Shown: positions 21,003 through 32,985, counted from the first letter of the stretch. The stretch: 64,000 nucleotides of DNA from Adiantum capillus-veneris (GCA_014529385.2 CM043968.1:125821518-125885517); one strand, 5' to 3'. The notes: generated by a model from the sequence alone, not told the origin. Translations and numbers: made by a program.

Positions 21003-23165
21003 CTATCTTTGTCTTCTCTCATCTTTGAAGAACCTTTGTTGTATGATTAAAAAACCTTGTGTGATATGAAAGGTTCTCAGAGCCAATAGCAGGATGTAAT
21101 GAAGTGACGGAGTAAACCTCCTCCATTGAGAAAGTTTCCATAAGCACCTCCCAGGATCAAAGATCTTGAAATATCTTTCCCAAAGAGAGATGTATGGTAT
21201 GGAGTCACTTACTGATTTCGGTTGAAGAAACTTGTAGATTCTATTGTTGTCCATCATTGCATCTATCACTATGAATGTGATATAAAAGATTGGTTACTCT
21301 TCCTCTTGTGTCAAGTTGATGTATCTGCTACGATCTTCAAGAGCTTGTATGAGCAAATTCCTGAACTGTAGCTCATAAAATTCATTCAACCTGGGTAGGC
21401 TCATCAAGTCAAAAATTCTATGACCTTCATGATTTAGGAAAGATTGATCCATTCTTCCAACTGTTATTGGAAGATATTGCAAATAGTTTACCACATAAGT
21501 AGATAATAGACGAAGGTTTCTATTGCTTCCAACACATTGGAAGAGAATAGATTTTGGTACTGATTGATGAAATATCCACATGTAGCAATCAAAAAGTTTT
21601 TCATCTATGATGAAGACCAGAAGCATCACAATGTTCGACCTCCATACACCAAAGAACCAAATGAAGAAGGTTTGGAAACATCCGTTCTTCACCAAGTATT
21701 CATGTCCTCTTCCACTTAAGAAGGTATGGTGCTCCAGATGAAAGGTATATGTGAAGAGAGGAGAAGTTGACTTTGAAGAGGTGAAACCCAATGTGAAGAT
21801 GATTGGGGCTTCAAAAGTTTGGATTTTCTTGCTAAGAGATTGTCCCTTGAATGAAGAGCCACCCACTAAAACACCATTGGAGAGAATGATACCCTTCTGA
21901 CAGTTTCCTTTCATGATTTTATTTTTTACTACTCTCCCATGTTCTTCATCCCCTTCTAAGCCCCCCCTTTGGCAAGGTTGTAACTCCTCACATTGTACCA
22001 CCTCAAAGGTTGACGGATTACTGTTTGATTTTGTGAAAACTTTGGCTTCTTGCATGATAGGTTCCTCCATGCTTAACATACATGGGTCATACCAATGCTT
22101 TTCAACATCCTCAAACACTTCTTGAAGATTATCCTCACATGGATTCAACTCACACTCTTCTGCTTTGTTTTGGAGTTGGCATTCCATGTACACAATCATC
22201 TCTTTATGATCAATGTGGTCCATGATCTCCCCACCTATGATTTCATCTTCTTATTCACTCTCTTCTTTTAGACAAGATACACTCTCAGAACATTCCATAA
22301 GATCAAGGTTACCTTCAAGGTCTTCATTCTCCATAGAGTCATGTTGCACAAAAGCTTCGTCTGCTCGGACTAGAATTTGATCCTCCGCCAAAAGGTTGGA
22401 TGTATCCATTATTGAATCATCAATGCCTTTTGAGATATCTTGTGTCGATTTTTGCATGCTTGTGATAAAGGTAGAAGAAGGAGATTCCACATTTGAATCT
22501 TGGCCACACACTTTAGCACTTGAATAGTCAATTGGCATGTAAGTAACTTCTTCAACATTTGTCGGAGTATAAGGAGACAAGTATGGCAAAGGAGATGACT
22601 CCTGGATAGAAACACTTTCATGGTGGTTGATTCTTCCAACATGATGGAAACCATTTTTGATGTAGAAGTACTTGTGAAACTTCCTTCGGGCAATAGTGAC
22701 CGCTTCTTCAAAGGTAGAGGGTCCACTACAAGTAAACTTAGTCTTTAGGAAAGGAGACAAACCCGAAATAAATTGCTCCATTTTTACATAATCTGGAAAT
22801 GTATAACTAAACCCACATACTCCCCATTGACGAGAAAAAAATTCCTCATAAGCATAGTAGTCTTCACCATGTTGTTGAAGTCTCCCTAATGAAGCCCATG
22901 TTGTCTCTCTTGTTGGAAATTTAGAGAATCTGGTCTTCAAAGCTTTGGAAATTTGGGTATACCCATCTTCAATCTGAGAAGACATACTCCAAAACCATTG
23001 CTCAGCGTTGCCTCTAGGGCATAGAAATAGAAAATCCCCTTTTTCAATGTCATCCCTTTTACCAAGGATACGACAAACCATTCTAAAATCAGCAAGAAAA
23101 TCATCAACATCTTCTTCTATATTTCCAAAGAAGATTGGGATATCATCAAAGGTATAGCGTATCAT
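21003..23165 (-). pseudogene. Gag-domain protein of element B with unknown C-terminal half
   Basis: One minus-strand frame starts at 23165 (MIRYTFDDIPIFFGN) and stays open to 21003 apart from stops at about 22251 and 21294. Residues ~10-170 are a retrotransposon gag domain: DVDDFLADFRMVC, GNAEQWFWSMSS, ISKALKTRFSKFP, FISGLSPFLKTKFTC, FEEAVTIARRKF. No zinc knuckle follows. After an acidic linker, the part at 21294-22223 (GRGHEYLVKNGCFQTFFIWF, SLPRLNEFYELQFRNLLIQA) is aromatic-rich and unrecognised. Gag would build a particle; the second half may be a coding relic or translated noncoding sequence. The start is chosen as the first Met before the gag domain, ~290 nt from the PBS. Confidence 0.75.
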
Positions 23166-23457
23166 AGTTTCTCAATGCTAGAACCACACAAAGATTAATT
23201 CCAAACAATCATTTTCTCTCATGACATCAACTAACTACACAAAGTTTTGAAAGGTCTTTTAGTATGAATTATAGATTCTTATGTGAAAATATTTTTTTCC
23301 TTTCTTATGTTATGCTAATCCAAACCATATTCTAGATCAATTTTTGTTGCCTTGAAATTAAACTCGGTCATACAAGTTTTCATGATTCATATAATCTACT
23401 TGATTATGCTGAAATTCAAGCATTCATGCAATAACACAACAATAAGCACAAAGTCAT

Positions 23458-23475
23458 TCCTCCGTGGGGGCACCA
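23458..23475 (-). promoter_or_regulatory. Primer-binding site of element B
   Basis: The minus strand reads TGGTGCCCCCACGGAG, 3 nt from the LTR end. Element C has TGGTGCCCCCACTAAGG in the same place (56846-56863). It starts with the TGG complementary to a tRNA CCA end; the tRNA is not identified. Confidence 0.8.
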
Positions 23476-23478
23476 ATT

Positions 23479-25314
23479 TGAGGCGTTCCGGGGCGGGCAA
23501 CAAGAAGAGAGGCCTCTAAACACCCTTCGAGGCTCCCGTGATGCTCAATTGGGGTTGGGGCAAGCACAATCATAGACAACAACAACCCACAGCCAGAAAC
23601 CAGACAAGAAAAGGGGCACCACCTAGTTGTAAATGCGAACTAGGACGCACGTGATATCTCCTTGTACTCAAATGCACAAAGAGAAGAGAATTATTGAGGA
23701 TGAAAGGAGAGAGGATTGAGTGAATAATTTGGGAGTGCCTACTCTAGTAGAGGGTGCATTTTACAATAAGGTTAGTGGTTAGTAGTTAGTAATTATCACT
23801 AAAACATATTTACAAAATCATTCACCAAATGGTGAGATATATGATGAGAAAAGTTAGAGAAGGGATGAGCTTGTAAAGAGAGTTTGAAGCTTTGGAGAAG
23901 TTGACATTCACCTCTTTACAACACCGGAAGAAGAAGCAGCCAGCATGGCGAAGTAGCGCGTGTTGATGAATCTATGTTATCTTCAAACCTTGGAAAATTC
24001 ATGATAAAAGCCTTCATTTGCAGAGGTTATCCTTGGATTTTGCTGATTTTTTGAAGTTCTTTACAAAGTTGAAGAGAGTATGGTAATATGGATATATATG
24101 TAGAGAGAAAGGGGGACACATATGGTGTAGAAATGGAGGATGAAGGCTATGGAGGTATGAGAGATGTGGCAATAGTGAAGAGGGTGAATTAGGACATGGG
24201 AGTTGCAGGTTTGGGAGTGGGAAGGAGAGGGAGGAGTGTGTGTGAAAGAGTAAAATGATAAAGTGGAAGAGGGAGTGTGGCTGCATAGCATGGGCAAACT
24301 GGGGTCCACCAATAAAATCATAGCTCACAGCTCGTAGCTCAAAAAAATATGAAAAAGTTTTAGGTGAAATTTCAGCTCACGAGCTACAACTTTTGTTTGT
24401 ATCACCTTTTCAAATTCGGGGAGCATGTGATCTTTAAAAATTCAGCAAAACCGACTGTTTTTTCCACTGCACAAGGTCCTTGTGAGGTCCTTCTTTGGAT
24501 GATTCTTTTGAATACCTCCAAGAGGGAGCTCCCCATGGTGCATGCATGCATGACACATACCCTTGACCTTATTTGGTAGGTCTATAATTGAAGATATTGT
24601 TGAGATCATGATATAAGTGAATAGTACAACTAAGAAAATCAAATATTGAGGGGTCTAAAAAAATATGTGTATGTCAAATATAAATAATATAGGTGGAAAA
24701 AATATAAAGGGGTCAAAATAAATCTCTCTCATTATAAGTCTACCATAAAAAGATGAATATTTTTTGTGGTCTAATTTATGAGAGTAATAGAGAATAGATG
24801 TAGGAAGGAAAAAATCACAATAGTGAAAAAATATACACATAAATAGAACTAGTTGTTTTGGATTTTTGTTGGGATGGAGTTACACAAAAAATAAGAGAAG
24901 CTTGCATGAAATTATTTTTATATGGAATAAAGAGTATGCAAAATGGTAAGAAAAAATATGGTAATGGTGAGTCAATGTACATAGCATAAATAACACACAC
25001 CTAAGTATAAATATTTAAATAAATACCAAAATAATTATGAAAAATCATTTTATTTAGGCCCTATATATAATAAAATATTTATACAAAAATGGGCCATAAT
25101 ATGCTTATATTTATATATATATATATATATATATTTGGCTCAACTAGCCCAGTGACTAGCTAATTGAGGGTTTTTAAGAAAATATGAAGAAAGTCCCCTA
25201 ACTCACACACGCCTATGTACAGTGAAATGGTAGGCATAGCCACAGTGTTTGAGTGATTTGATAGGGTGAGGTAGCTTACTATGGCAATTATGGAAAGCCG
25301 AAAAACGGCTATCA
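23479..25314 (-). repeat. 5' LTR of element B (1,836 bp)
   Basis: It runs from TGATAGCCG at the right end to GCCTCA next to the PBS, so it has TG...CA ends. The part near the PBS has GGGGCACCACCTAG and CTAGGACGCA, words shared with the LTRs of element C. An (AT)n run lies at 25106-25134. Frames inside are low-complexity and not genes. Confidence 0.85.
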
Positions 25315-26970
25315 TTACCAACCTCAACATCTGTTTTACTGTAAATTCTATTGGAACTGACAACAAAGCTTCATAAAATTTATCACCCACTGCCCTGATC
25401 TTTCAATGCATTCTTACTTTTATCTAATGTAATTTTTCCATGATCAACCAAGGATCTTGCAGAAAACTCTCATTCTTCAGATAACATATTCCCACAGACT
25501 CTCGTACTTCCTTGAGTGCTTCTGTTCTCACTTCTTTCTGCTCCTTCCAATTTACAGCACCCTGGTTTTCTTTTTCCTGCACGATTTCCTTTCCTGGATT
25601 TGATTTTGATCTTGTTACAACCATGACATCAATGCACATACACTGCTTTTAGGAATATCCTCAATTTCGATATATGCTGCACAATCATAATTATAACGCT
25701 TACTCATCCCCTGAGTATACTGAAAATCTTGTATTGTCTGAACACGTTTTTGTTTCTCGTGATGGAACTGTACCCTGTCTTGAATCCATTCTTCCTCAAT
25801 CCATTCTTCTTCTATCCATTCCTCCAGCAAATTAGCTTCACCTGGAGATCTCTATTGTTGCTGAGGTGGAGGTTGTTGATTCTGCTCTTGAGGCTTGTTA
25901 GTATTGTTGTTATTGTTATTTTTGTACCTAATGATAGGAATGCCTCTATCGTTTCTATGTCTAGACCACAATTCACAATCAAGACCTTGTCTATGTCCTA
26001 CTGCTCCACAATATTTACATTGCAAACTGTTGCATATTATTTTGACCTCTGTTCTGGTATTCTCAATTATTTTGGTTTTGAAACCTTCTTTGAGATGCAT
26101 GTCTTTGATGTCTTCTATTAGCACCCTGAGGAGCTACCACATTTGCAACTGCCTCCCTCATTTTTTGAGTAATATACTCAGGTCTTCTTCCCCTCAAATC
26201 TGAATTATAATAACAATTTTCATATTCATGACCAAATGTTTGACAAACCTCACAATATGGTTTTCCTGGCATTCCAAATTGATTCATTCCAATTGTTTGC
26301 AATTTTTCCTAAATGATTTTGTTGACTGCATCTAGTTACTACTTCCTTTCCCTGCTTCTTTTTTTGCTTACCCTTATCTTTCTTCTGCTTCTTCTTTTGT
26401 TTTGACTAATCTTCCTCCTCAATATCTTGATCTTCATCTTCATCTTCTGACTGTGACTCTTCTGACTTTGAGTCTGAATCCTTGGTCTTCTTCTTCTTCT
26501 TTTTCTTTCGTTTTGCCTTACCTCCATATCTTCTTTCAGATCTTGCAGCAGCTACTTCCACCAAATCAGTAAAATCCTGTGCATTTGCTAATGGGGGTCT
26601 CCCTGCCACTGCACTCCTGAACTCCTTTTTGAGTACCTTACAAAAGTAGTCTCCCAATTCTCCATAGCAGGTTGTTGTGTTGCCTCCGGTCTATTATTCA
26701 AATTTCTAAGTTTTTGTTCATAATCTTCAACCAACAAATCTTTCTGCTTCAAATTCCTCAACTTCTTCAAAATGTCTTCAGGTGTTTTATCCTCCCTAAA
26801 CCTTAATAAAAATCTATGCCTCAAATCATTATAATTAGCAAAAGCTGCCATGCCATACTGTAAGAACTAAGTCATGGCCTTACCCTGAAGTGTTGCTGCA
26901 AACTGCTCTTTCTTCACTACATCCGGATGTAATGCCTCATAACCACTAGCATGTCCACTCTTGGGAATGA
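25315..26970 (-). pseudogene. Ty3/gypsy gag fragment with two zinc knuckles (separate element)
   Basis: On the minus strand the reading begins near 26970 (EQFAATLQGKAMT), continues at 26588-26851 (NYNDLRHRFLLRFREDKTPE, VEDYEQKLRNLNN), then a Lys/Arg/Glu-rich stretch (26340-26540). It then has knuckles CEVCQTFGHEYENC (26063-26302; CX2CX4HX4C) and CKYCGAVGHRQGLDC (25852-26124; CX2CX4HX5C). It ends at YEALLSVPIEFTVKQMLRLV at the edge of element B's LTR, where a protease domain would be expected next. It is therefore the host into which element B inserted, or a piece truncated by it. Frames are broken at 26570, 26310, 26100 and 25840. Confidence 0.82.
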
Positions 26971-27644
26971 TGCAATTTTACTTTTGCACTACCATTCATT
27001 GAAGGCTTCTACTCTTACATAATCAATCATTGAACTCTTGCATAATCAATCAAAGAAGTGGAAGTTTTTAGGATACTTACCTTAACATTACAAGTTGATG
27101 CATATTACACTGTTGTACTTCAACTCATGGTTCACACTAAAGCAAGGATCATTGTAGAGAGCATGTGCATTGTTCATTTCAAGTTTGTCTATTTTTAATT
27201 TTTTTTGCAATTATGAAGAAGGGGGGGAGTAAGGGCATAGCTTCATGGAAGTGACGACCGTGTTTCTTGGACATAAAACTCCCATCACTTCCATGAAGAT
27301 GCCCTATGGATGGCAAGTGATGCAAAGAAAGCAAATGAGATTCATCCAAGATGGGATTAACTTGAAACTTACGTCATGACAAAACCTTAAACTCCCAAGA
27401 AACTTGTTGTATTTCTTAAGGTCTTGTTTGATTATACATTAAAAGGAAATAGGAACTAAGGGATTATAACTCAAGGAACTAGGATTAAAAACTTTACCAA
27501 GAAGATTTGACGTGGATAGCCCTAACATAACGTAGAAGTTTTAGGTGTGATTTTTTTTTCTTACATGTTTGAAAAATGGCTCCCACCGGTGTTTACTTAT
27601 GGGATGCAATGGGGGATGGTCCTTTCTAGCTAGGATTGATAACC
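26971..27644. other. Noncoding segment with polypurine-like tract and imperfect hairpin
   Basis: No gene is supported. GAAGAAGGGGGGGAG at 27217-27231 looks like a plus-strand polypurine tract. It is followed at 27233-27254 and 27285-27304 by inverted arms around GGGCAT...CTTCATGGAAGTGA with a 2-nt bulge and a 30-nt loop. This may be the edge of another LTR whose TG start has mutated. Confidence 0.45.
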
Positions 27645-27860
27645 TGTGCACTTTGTCGCACATGCTGGAGGCTGAGAACTTGCCAAAACACTGTGTGCGA
27701 GACACGATTGGATGCAAGCACACAACTAGAAGATCCTAGCAAGCTCAAAGGGGTAGGGGTGTGTCACTCACCGCTCAATGCTTCTGTCGTGAAGGATCCT
27801 GTGCCACAAATAAGGATCCATTGTCGCCCCACTCAACGACCTCGCCACCACCGCAATGAT

Positions 27861-27924
<64 letters not shown>

Positions 27925-30453
27925 CGCACACGCGTACACACACACACACACACACACATGAGCACACAAAGGAGGAGAAGACAAAGGTAGAGCAAGAGAA
28001 CTTCTTAGCTTGCACCTCCAAGAATGAGGATTTTAGGTCAAAATAGACCTTTTACAAGAGTTTCACCTATTCACACATGGGTGCCCACAGTGACCGGTCA
28101 TTGCAAAAAATACTGTAAAATAAGATAAGTGGTGTGCCTCTCATCGGCGATCACCTACACACCTACCGACAAGCCCGACCCCTGACTCAAAACAATGTGA
28201 TATCTGTGGATGTTAACTGGGCCAATGTCCATTTGCCAAGGTTGACACCAAGCGATGGGGAGTGTTTGGCACTCACCAGGCCTCCTATTTTTCCGGTGCT
28301 AACTCCACTATTGCTTATAATGAATTTAACACCAAGGTCAGTACCAAGCAATGGGGAGCATTGGGTAGTCACCAAGCCTCCTATTCGCCCGGTGTTGACT
28401 TCATTGCATGACTCATAATCACATCACCCAAAGGGTCTCCATCGTCGGTTAACATGTCCCCCTTCCTGAAATGTAGATTTTGTCCTTGGAAGCTATTGAG
28501 ATGAAACCCGTTCATCAAGGTGGAAGAGCATCTGAGATTGAATGTCCTTAGCCTTCTTCAAACACTGCAAAATCAACCAAAAAATATCACAGTAATTGCA
28601 TTTTCCTAGAACATTTATAATTAAAAAGCATATGCAATGAATATGCCTACAAATTGATTGGTAACGGAATATTAAACAATTTGTTAGCAGTAAAACATTA
28701 AATCAAGTCTAGGGTTGCTAATCTAATGGTCAAGAGGCATTAGAGGTCAACTAGTAATATGATGGGCAAGCTTCTCAATTCTCCCTGGTCAATTAAGTTG
28801 TTTGATTACAAGAGCAAAGTATTTCATGTTCGAGGGCTGACTAGAGGCTATACGTAGAAGACCTTGTAGTTACGCTACGATAAAAAGAATTGTTTATGAA
28901 ATTATTGCTTGAATTATTCCCTTTGTTTGGCCGCCCAAAGTTTTTTCACATTGATTCAATTTTTTGACGTGTGTGCTTATTTTTGTATGCCTTGGGCTTT
29001 TTGCTTTTTAAGGAAAAGTGCCCACATGGAGAATCTCTAGGGCTCTAGTACCATAGGAAATACATGTGAGTGAAGTACCAAATCAAGCTAGCAAGATTTC
29101 TCTTCCATCTTAAGATTTTACATTTGTGGCACTTTTGGTTTTTTTTTGTTTTTCATTGCATTTAAATTTTGAACTTTGGGGGTCATATGACATTGTTTCC
29201 CTCCTCAAGCTCATCACACTAGTAAACTCCCTTTATAATACTTAAGCTAAAGGTCAATAGGGACTAAGCCCTAGTACATTTCACATAATGCTACCTAAAT
29301 TGTATTAAGAACCTGAAGTAACCATTGATTATTAGGAAGGCATTTTCCATGGTATTAAGAGAAGATCTATAACGCCTATCATGGTCAAACTAGCTTAGTC
29401 AGAGTGCTTGATTCATAAACCCAGACAAGGGACTATGATAGAAAATTATATTGATTACTAAGCAAAGGTACTAAATATTATGCTACCAATCATAGTTAAA
29501 GCAGACAAACATGGATGCTAAAAAAAAAAAGAGGCAATGCTAATGGACAAGAAAAACCTGTTTGTGTTGATGATCGCGCTCGATTTGAAGAGTGAATGAG
29601 AGAAAGATTCCATGAAGTTCAAAATCATAACAACGGTAACGTGTTCCTGTACACACTAGAAAACACAAGGAATATCTCTAGGAGGCACATCAATGGGAAG
29701 AGGCACCAACCTTTATTGAACACAATCAAACAACATAAGGAACCCTAACCTAATTATTTGCACCCCCCTAGAGAGTCAAGGAAATAGGATATTGAATAGA
29801 TGGGCGGGTAGCCCTAGGTCTAAACCCCTATCCTCGTCATCATAAAAAAAACTAAGTCATTATTCGTGAGACCATACATGCCATCCGTGTAATCATGTAA
29901 GTCTTCCTCATCATTAGAGACACAAATGTTCACTAAGAAGGTCACTAGACATCTATAGTCATCTTGATCAAAAGGGTAGGCTTGTGCAATCGAAGAGATG
30001 CTCTCTACTAATTAGAAATTCGTCATGGTCAAGAGATGTATCAACCATTCTAATTCCTCAAAAAAAAATTCACACGCTAGCATATCTACCAAATCCCATT
30101 CATAGGCAGGGTAGACTATGTGAAACACTTGTGAAAAATAAAGAGGGTACCTCTCACCCAAGGTAGGAGTGGATGACTGTAGCGTACTAGCTGTATTTGT
30201 ACACATGAATAGATGATGGTTGATGTGCAAATATTATAACGATCATGTGCATAACGTGTTTGTATGATTTTGGGTCATGTACTAGAACTTGTAGGTTTCC
30301 AGATTTTTGTTTGGTGGCTCTTGCTCTTTTAATTTTTAATTTTTGTTTTCTTGAGTATAGGGCTACTTATATACATTCCATAATATTGGAAGATTGAGAG
30401 CTCAGGGAGGAAGGTTAAGAGGGGAGCAAGTGAATTATGGATGTCAGCAAACA
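27645..30453 (-). repeat. Complete 3' LTR of family A (2.8 kb)
   Basis: It starts TGTTTGCTGACATCC on the minus strand, next to the polypurine tract, and ends ...TGCACA (plus strand TGTGCAC at 27645), matching the PBS-adjacent LTR ends at 10645, 60253 and 38947. It holds the CT/AC compound run (27864-27959). A TATA-like GTATATAAG lies on the minus strand at about 30367-30376, some 80 bp from the U3 start. Frames inside are low-complexity. 28100-29500 is also found at 37270-38485. Confidence 0.8.
28248..28412. repeat. Imperfect ~96-bp tandem duplication in the A3 LTR
   Basis: CCAAGCGATGGGG... at 28248 and CCAAGCAATGGGG... at 28344 begin similar units, each ending near GGCCTCCTATT...CCGGTG or its variant. 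The period is 96 bp. Confidence 0.7.
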
Positions 30454-30468
30454 CCCCCCCCTTCCTTG
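30454..30468 (-). promoter_or_regulatory. Polypurine tract of family A
   Basis: The minus strand reads AAGGAAGGGGGGGG directly before the LTR start TGTTTGC. Confidence 0.85.
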
Positions 30469-30598
30469 GGTAGATCATACATTTTGGAACGATTTCGTCT
30501 TGGAACAATGTCGTCACCCTTTGTAACCAATTGTCCCAAGTTGTTATCGGTGAAGAGTTTGACCAATAGTTTTCGATCGTCCTAGGAATTTCATTTAG

Positions 30599-31120
30599 TT
30601 ACAAGGGTGGTAAGGTACTCTCCCATGATTTTACTTGCAACGCTGTTGTAGGTGGTAAACTTACAACGAGCGGTGCAAATTCTTTCTTGTTTGTATGGAT
30701 ATTTACAATGGTACGTGGAGGTTGTGTCGAAGCTTGTATTTTCGTATATGAACTACATGAAGAGCAAGAAGCTTCATTTGTTTTTTCTATAATTGAGCCG
30801 AGGAAAACAAGTCGTTCTTGTTTGGGCACCCAAACTAGCTCCATATGAGGTGAGTAGTGTTTTGTGATCTTTCCCTTCCCACGATCTTCAATCGGCTTTA
30901 TCGTTACAGGATTTGACTCACATGGGTCTATAGGTGATAGATAAGAACATAATTTACTTTTTGGCACCCATGTTTTATCGTTCCCTTTATAGTAGCTGTG
31001 GGCTTCCAATAGTTGTTTAGGAATCCAACGCAGCAGTTTCTTATAGTTCTTTGAGCGAGTGGGGTGTTTCTTACAAGGCTCCTGTTTTTTAGCATAAAAA
31101 ATGGTCGCTAAAGAACCCAT
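30599..31120 (-). CDS. 173-aa ORF between post-integrase protease and PPT (unknown)
   Basis: The uninterrupted minus-strand frame starts MGSLATIFYAKKQEPCKKH and ends ALQVKSWESTLPPL, 130 nt before the polypurine tract. It contains three W(I/V)PK motifs in related contexts: LLRWIPKQLLEAH, DKTWVPKSKLCS and ELVWVPKQERL. The composition is basic with Ser/Cys clusters (EASCSSCSSYTK) and no membrane segment or signal peptide. In plant gypsy elements an env-like ORF can occupy this position, but nothing here looks like an envelope. Copy A2 lacks the region by deletion. Function is unknown; its intact frame is notable among so many broken ones. Confidence 0.55.
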   Translation of the reverse strand: MGSLATIFYAKKQEPCKKHPTRSKNYKKLLRWIPKQLLEAHSYYKGNDKTWVPKSKLCSYLSPIDPCESNPVTIKPIEDRGKGKITKHYSPHMELVWVPKQERLVFLGSIIEKTNEASCSSCSSYTKIQASTQPPRTIVNIHTNKKEFAPLVVSLPPTTALQVKSWESTLPPL

Positions 31121-31144
31121 TTTTATGTTTTATTTGTTATATTA

Positions 31145-31790
31145 CAACAAGTCTTGTGTGTGTCATGTTCTGGCTCAGCAATATAATTTGAATCTCTAGA
31201 GGGTTGGGCTATAGTTACGTATGGTTCAACCTCTTGGACATGCACTATTTTGGGTTGTATTTTCTCAAGAGGTGATATCTCAAGGACTATGGCTTGAGTG
31301 GCAAGGCTAAGAGTTGGTTTCTATGTTGTGACACTCCAAGTCCCACAATCAATAGTGAATTTTGTCGCTATCATCCACATGTGTCCTAGGTTTATATTAC
31401 CTTCCAATGTTCCAACAGGCATGACCAAAAAGTCTTGAGCTACAACCCCGTTGTCATAACTGACAGAAGTGTGCTAAATTCTAAAAAAGCGTAGTTTTTT
31501 TCTTGTTGACACCCTTGACTTGGATAATAGTCTCAGGTAGAGATGGCTTTCCTAATTGACACCACACCCCATATGATAGAAGATTATATTTAGCACCCGT
31601 GTCCAATAAGGCATTATATAGCACTTTCCCATAGGTGCTATTTAGCTCAATAGGGTATCGTAGAGGTGTGTCAAAGTCCAACCAATCACCCTCTGTTTCA
31701 ACGTGGAATGCATGTGTAACTCCAAGGTTGGACTCTCATTGGCGTCTTATAATATTGTTGTTGCTCCTTAGCCTCATCTTGAGCTTGTAT
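31145..31790 (-). pseudogene. Post-integrase retropepsin-like domain (A3)
   Basis: The minus-strand frame contains LRYPIELNSTYGKVLYNALL followed by DTGAKYNLLSYGVWCQLGKP (31481-31681), with the catalytic DTGA at 31593-31603. This is the flap-side start of an aspartic protease, located after integrase rather than before RT. Reading upstream, the frame joins the integrase C-terminus in phase, interrupted only by a TGA at a conserved Arg position. Downstream (31300-31480) the domain continues in broken frames. Copy A2 has the same domain at 41256-41830. Confidence 0.75.
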
Positions 31791-32985
31791 CTTCTTCAAT
31801 TCTGCTTGTGCCTTGGCTGCCTTTTTTTATAGATGGCACGTAGCTCCTCTTGGCTTAAAGGATCATAGTATCTTTTAAATTTTCTCCCATTGAGGAATCC
31901 AATGGTTTCAACTCCATCAAGAGTTTCCACACGAACGGTACCTTGTGGGGTGATTTTGCATACCCTATATGGTCTTTTCCCACATATTTCAACTTTCTCT
32001 TCTCGTTTTGCACTCCATACATAAGGACTTTATCCCCAACCTTGATATCCTTGTTCTTTATATGGCGCTCAAACCATTTCTTTCTCCTATCTTTCTCCAC
32101 AAGTACATTTTGCACAGCCAATTGCCTTTCTTTGTCTAACCTCTCAAGGATATATAAACGCTCAACTAAAGGGTTATCATCCCAACCTTCTTGTGAAGCT
32201 ACATGTAGACTAGGAATTACAAACTCCCATGGCATAATTGCTTCTTGGACATATACCATTTTGAATGGTGTACAATCAATAGCCACTTTGTAAGAAGTAC
32301 GATAAGCCCATAGAGCTGATGTTAGCTTCAAATCCTAATCTGTGCAATGAGCTTCCGTTGTTTTGGTCAAGATAGAAATTAAGGTCTTGTTAGTGCTCTC
32401 AGCTTGGCCATTTGCTTGTGGATAATAAGGCATGGACTTATGGTGGGCTATCATGAAGTTTGTTGTGAGTTCCTTTATCACTCCATTTATAAAATGAGTA
32501 CCATTGTCACTCACAATTTCAAAGGACAACCAAATCTTGTAATAATGTTCTCAAAGAGAAACTTGGTATTTGACCTTGCATCAGCCTTGCGTGTCGCCCT
32601 GGCTTCCGCCCACTTTGTCACATAGTCAATGACAACAATAATATATTGAGATTGAGTGTTACGAGCCGTCGAACTAATCGAGCTTACAAAGTCTAAACCC
32701 CACGTTTCAAATGGTTGTCACTTTAATAGTATGTAAGGGCATCTTATCCTTTCGTTGTGTTATCTTGTAATGTTGGCATTCATCACACCCTTTTGCAAAA
32801 AGTGATGTATCCTTGAATAAGGTAGGCCACCAATAGCCTGTTTGTAACACCTTCCTAGAAATTAGTCCCCTGAGAAATGTCCTCCGGCTATACCCACATG
32901 GGCTTCTTGCAGTGCGTATAAATACTCATCCTCCTCATGAGCACAACATCTAAGAATATTGTCCTTCCCTAGCTGGGCTCTACCC
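31791..32985 (-). pseudogene. Integrase (A3, broken)
   Basis: The C-terminal half lies at 31855-32331 (GDKVLMYGVQNEKRKLKYVG). The catalytic core piece is at 32335-32529, with SDNGTHFINGV for the second Asp and QANGQAESTNKTL for the Glu. The HHCC zinc module lies at 32760-32985 (EDEYLYALQEAHVGIAGGHF). Both later catalytic residues survive, but stops and frameshifts separate the parts. Confidence 0.88.

Larger units (their letters stand above)
20244..25314 (-). mobile_element. LTR element B: gag-only (TR-GAG-type) retrotransposon
   Basis: The 685-bp block at 20244-20928 repeats 24625-25314, about 97% identical by eye. On the minus strand the order is 5' LTR (23479-25314), PBS, a frame with a gag domain, a second unknown part, polypurine tract, and 3' LTR (20244-20928, truncated). 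There is no PR, RT, RNase H or IN. This matches the class called TR-GAG (terminal repeats with only gag), which depends on enzymes of other elements. The internal region is only about 2.5 kb. Confidence 0.88.

Noticed and set aside
24014-24328. Two overlapping ~100-aa minus frames rich in Ser/His/Pro
   Set aside because: Located within the element B LTR in a purine-rich stretch; low-complexity shadow frames.
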